DNA of 6,819 bases from an uncultured Eubacteriales bacterium (GTDB taxonomy: Bacteria > Bacillota > Clostridia > Lachnospirales > Lachnospiraceae), in NCBI GenBank assembly GCA_900321145.1, contig ONVB01000296.1, forward strand, positions 1-6,819. The letters are read 5' to 3'. Below, in pieces: positions 6,138 through 6,819 of this stretch. The position numbers and the translations under genes were made by a program. The notes beneath the pieces were generated by a model. The model was not told the origin of the DNA and did no database searches. It worked only from the letters and a program-made list of their open reading frames with translations. Numbering within the stretch: the first letter of the stretch is position 1; each line of letters begins with the position of its first letter.

Positions 6138-6819
6138 ATGGCAAAGGAAATAAAGTACGGTGCCGAGGCTAGAAAGGCACTTGAGGCAGGCGTAAATAAG
6201 TTAGCGGATACAGTAAGCGTAACACTCGGACCTAAGGGAAGAAATGTAGTGCTTGACAAGTCCTACGGCACTCCCCTTATCACCAACGACGGTGTGACGA
6301 TAGCTAAGGAAATCACACTTGAGGACGCATTTGAGAACATGGGCGCACAGGTTGTAAAGGAAGTTGCAACCAAGACCAATGATGTAGCCGGTGACGGTAC
6401 AACAACAGCTACCGTTCTCGCTCAGGCTATGATCAATGAGGGTATGAAGAACCTCGCTGCAGGCGCTAACCCGATCGTTTTGAGAAAGGGTATGAAGAAG
6501 GCAGCTGATGAGGCTATAGCAGCTATCTCCAAGATGAGCAAGAAGGTAAGTGGCAAGGATCAGATCGCAAAGGTTGCTGCAATCTCTGCAGGCGATGAGG
6601 AGGTTGGCCAGCTTGTTGCGGATGCTATGGAGAAGGTATCCAAGGATGGTGTTATCACCATCGAGGAGTCCAAGACCATGGAGACAGAGCTTGATCTTGT
6701 AGAAGGTATGCAGTTCGACAGAGGATATGTATCAGCTTACATGGCAACAGATATGGAGAAGATGGTTGCAGAGCTTTCAGATCCTTACATCCTCATCACA
6801 GACAAGAAGATTTCAAATA
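6138..6819 (+). CDS. groEL: Chaperonin GroEL (Hsp60), 5' part, cut by window end
   Basis: The first 227 codons plus one base of the roughly 540-residue chaperonin are present; the frame is open at the window edge. GroEL forms a double heptameric ring that folds proteins in an ATP-driven cycle with GroES. Diagnostic segments are MAKEIKYGAEARKAL at the start, TLGPKGRNVVLDK (29-41) and DVAGDGTTTATVLAQ (82-96), which hold the nucleotide- and magnesium-binding residues including Asp86. AAGANPIVLRKGM follows, then the hinge region with AAISAGDEEVG and DGVITIEE, and the start of the apical domain at GMQFDRGY with PYILITDKKISN at the edge. AGGAGG (6122-6127) is 10 nt before the ATG. It sits 88 bp after groES with no terminator or obvious new promoter, so it belongs to the CIRCE-controlled operon. 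No frameshift or missing catalytic residue is seen in the visible part. Confidence 0.98.
   Translation, partial: MAKEIKYGAEARKALEAGVNKLADTVSVTLGPKGRNVVLDKSYGTPLITNDGVTIAKEITLEDAFENMGAQVVKEVATKTNDVAGDGTTTATVLAQAMINEGMKNLAAGANPIVLRKGMKKAADEAIAAISKMSKKVSGKDQIAKVAAISAGDEEVGQLVADAMEKVSKDGVITIEESKTMETELDLVEGMQFDRGYVSAYMATDMEKMVAELSDPYILITDKKISN

Noticed and set aside
1..6819. CRISPR array, tRNA/rRNA gene, insertion sequence or prophage
   Set aside because: No regularly spaced repeats, cloverleaf, transposase, integrase or terminal inverted repeats were found on reading both strands.

Overview
The window looks like chromosomal DNA from a Gram-positive anaerobe of the class Clostridia, most likely the family Lachnospiraceae. 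The basis is a HrcA/CIRCE-controlled groES-groEL operon, strong AGGAGG ribosome binding sites, a glutaminyl-tRNA synthetase of the type I associate with this family, a DUF2225 protein, and surface proteins combining cadherin-like, dockerin and cohesin-like modules. The family assignment is inference; no marker gene here fixes the genus. All supported genes are on the + strand.

Region 1 (1-2250) is a cell-surface module. The window opens inside a gene whose C-terminus is a cadherin-like beta-sandwich followed by a complete type I dockerin (two calcium-binding repeats). The next gene starts 12 bp later, with its ribosome binding site overlapping the upstream stop codon. It encodes a secreted, membrane-anchored protein: signal peptide, cohesin-like domain, acidic linker, cadherin-like domain, a duplicated domain of unknown function, one transmembrane helix and a long acidic cytoplasmic tail. 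A dockerin protein and a cohesin-like membrane protein encoded back to back suggest a small surface docking pair. This is the most interesting hypothesis in the window, but binding is not shown by sequence alone.

Region 2 (2265-5623) is a transcription unit with a well-formed promoter (TTGACT, 17 bp, TAGAAT), then glnS, a DUF2225 zinc-finger/helical-repeat protein, and a permuted papain-like cysteine hydrolase whose start overlaps the DUF2225 gene by 17 bp. It ends at an intrinsic terminator whose hairpin loop contains the last gene's stop codon.

Region 3 (5669-6819) is the groE heat-shock operon: an A/T-rich promoter, a perfect CIRCE operator, groES, an 88-bp spacer, and the first 227 codons of groEL, cut by the window edge. 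The spacer holds a short sequence resembling a dispersed repeat that I recall from many bacterial genomes. No tRNA, rRNA, CRISPR array, insertion sequence or riboswitch was found.
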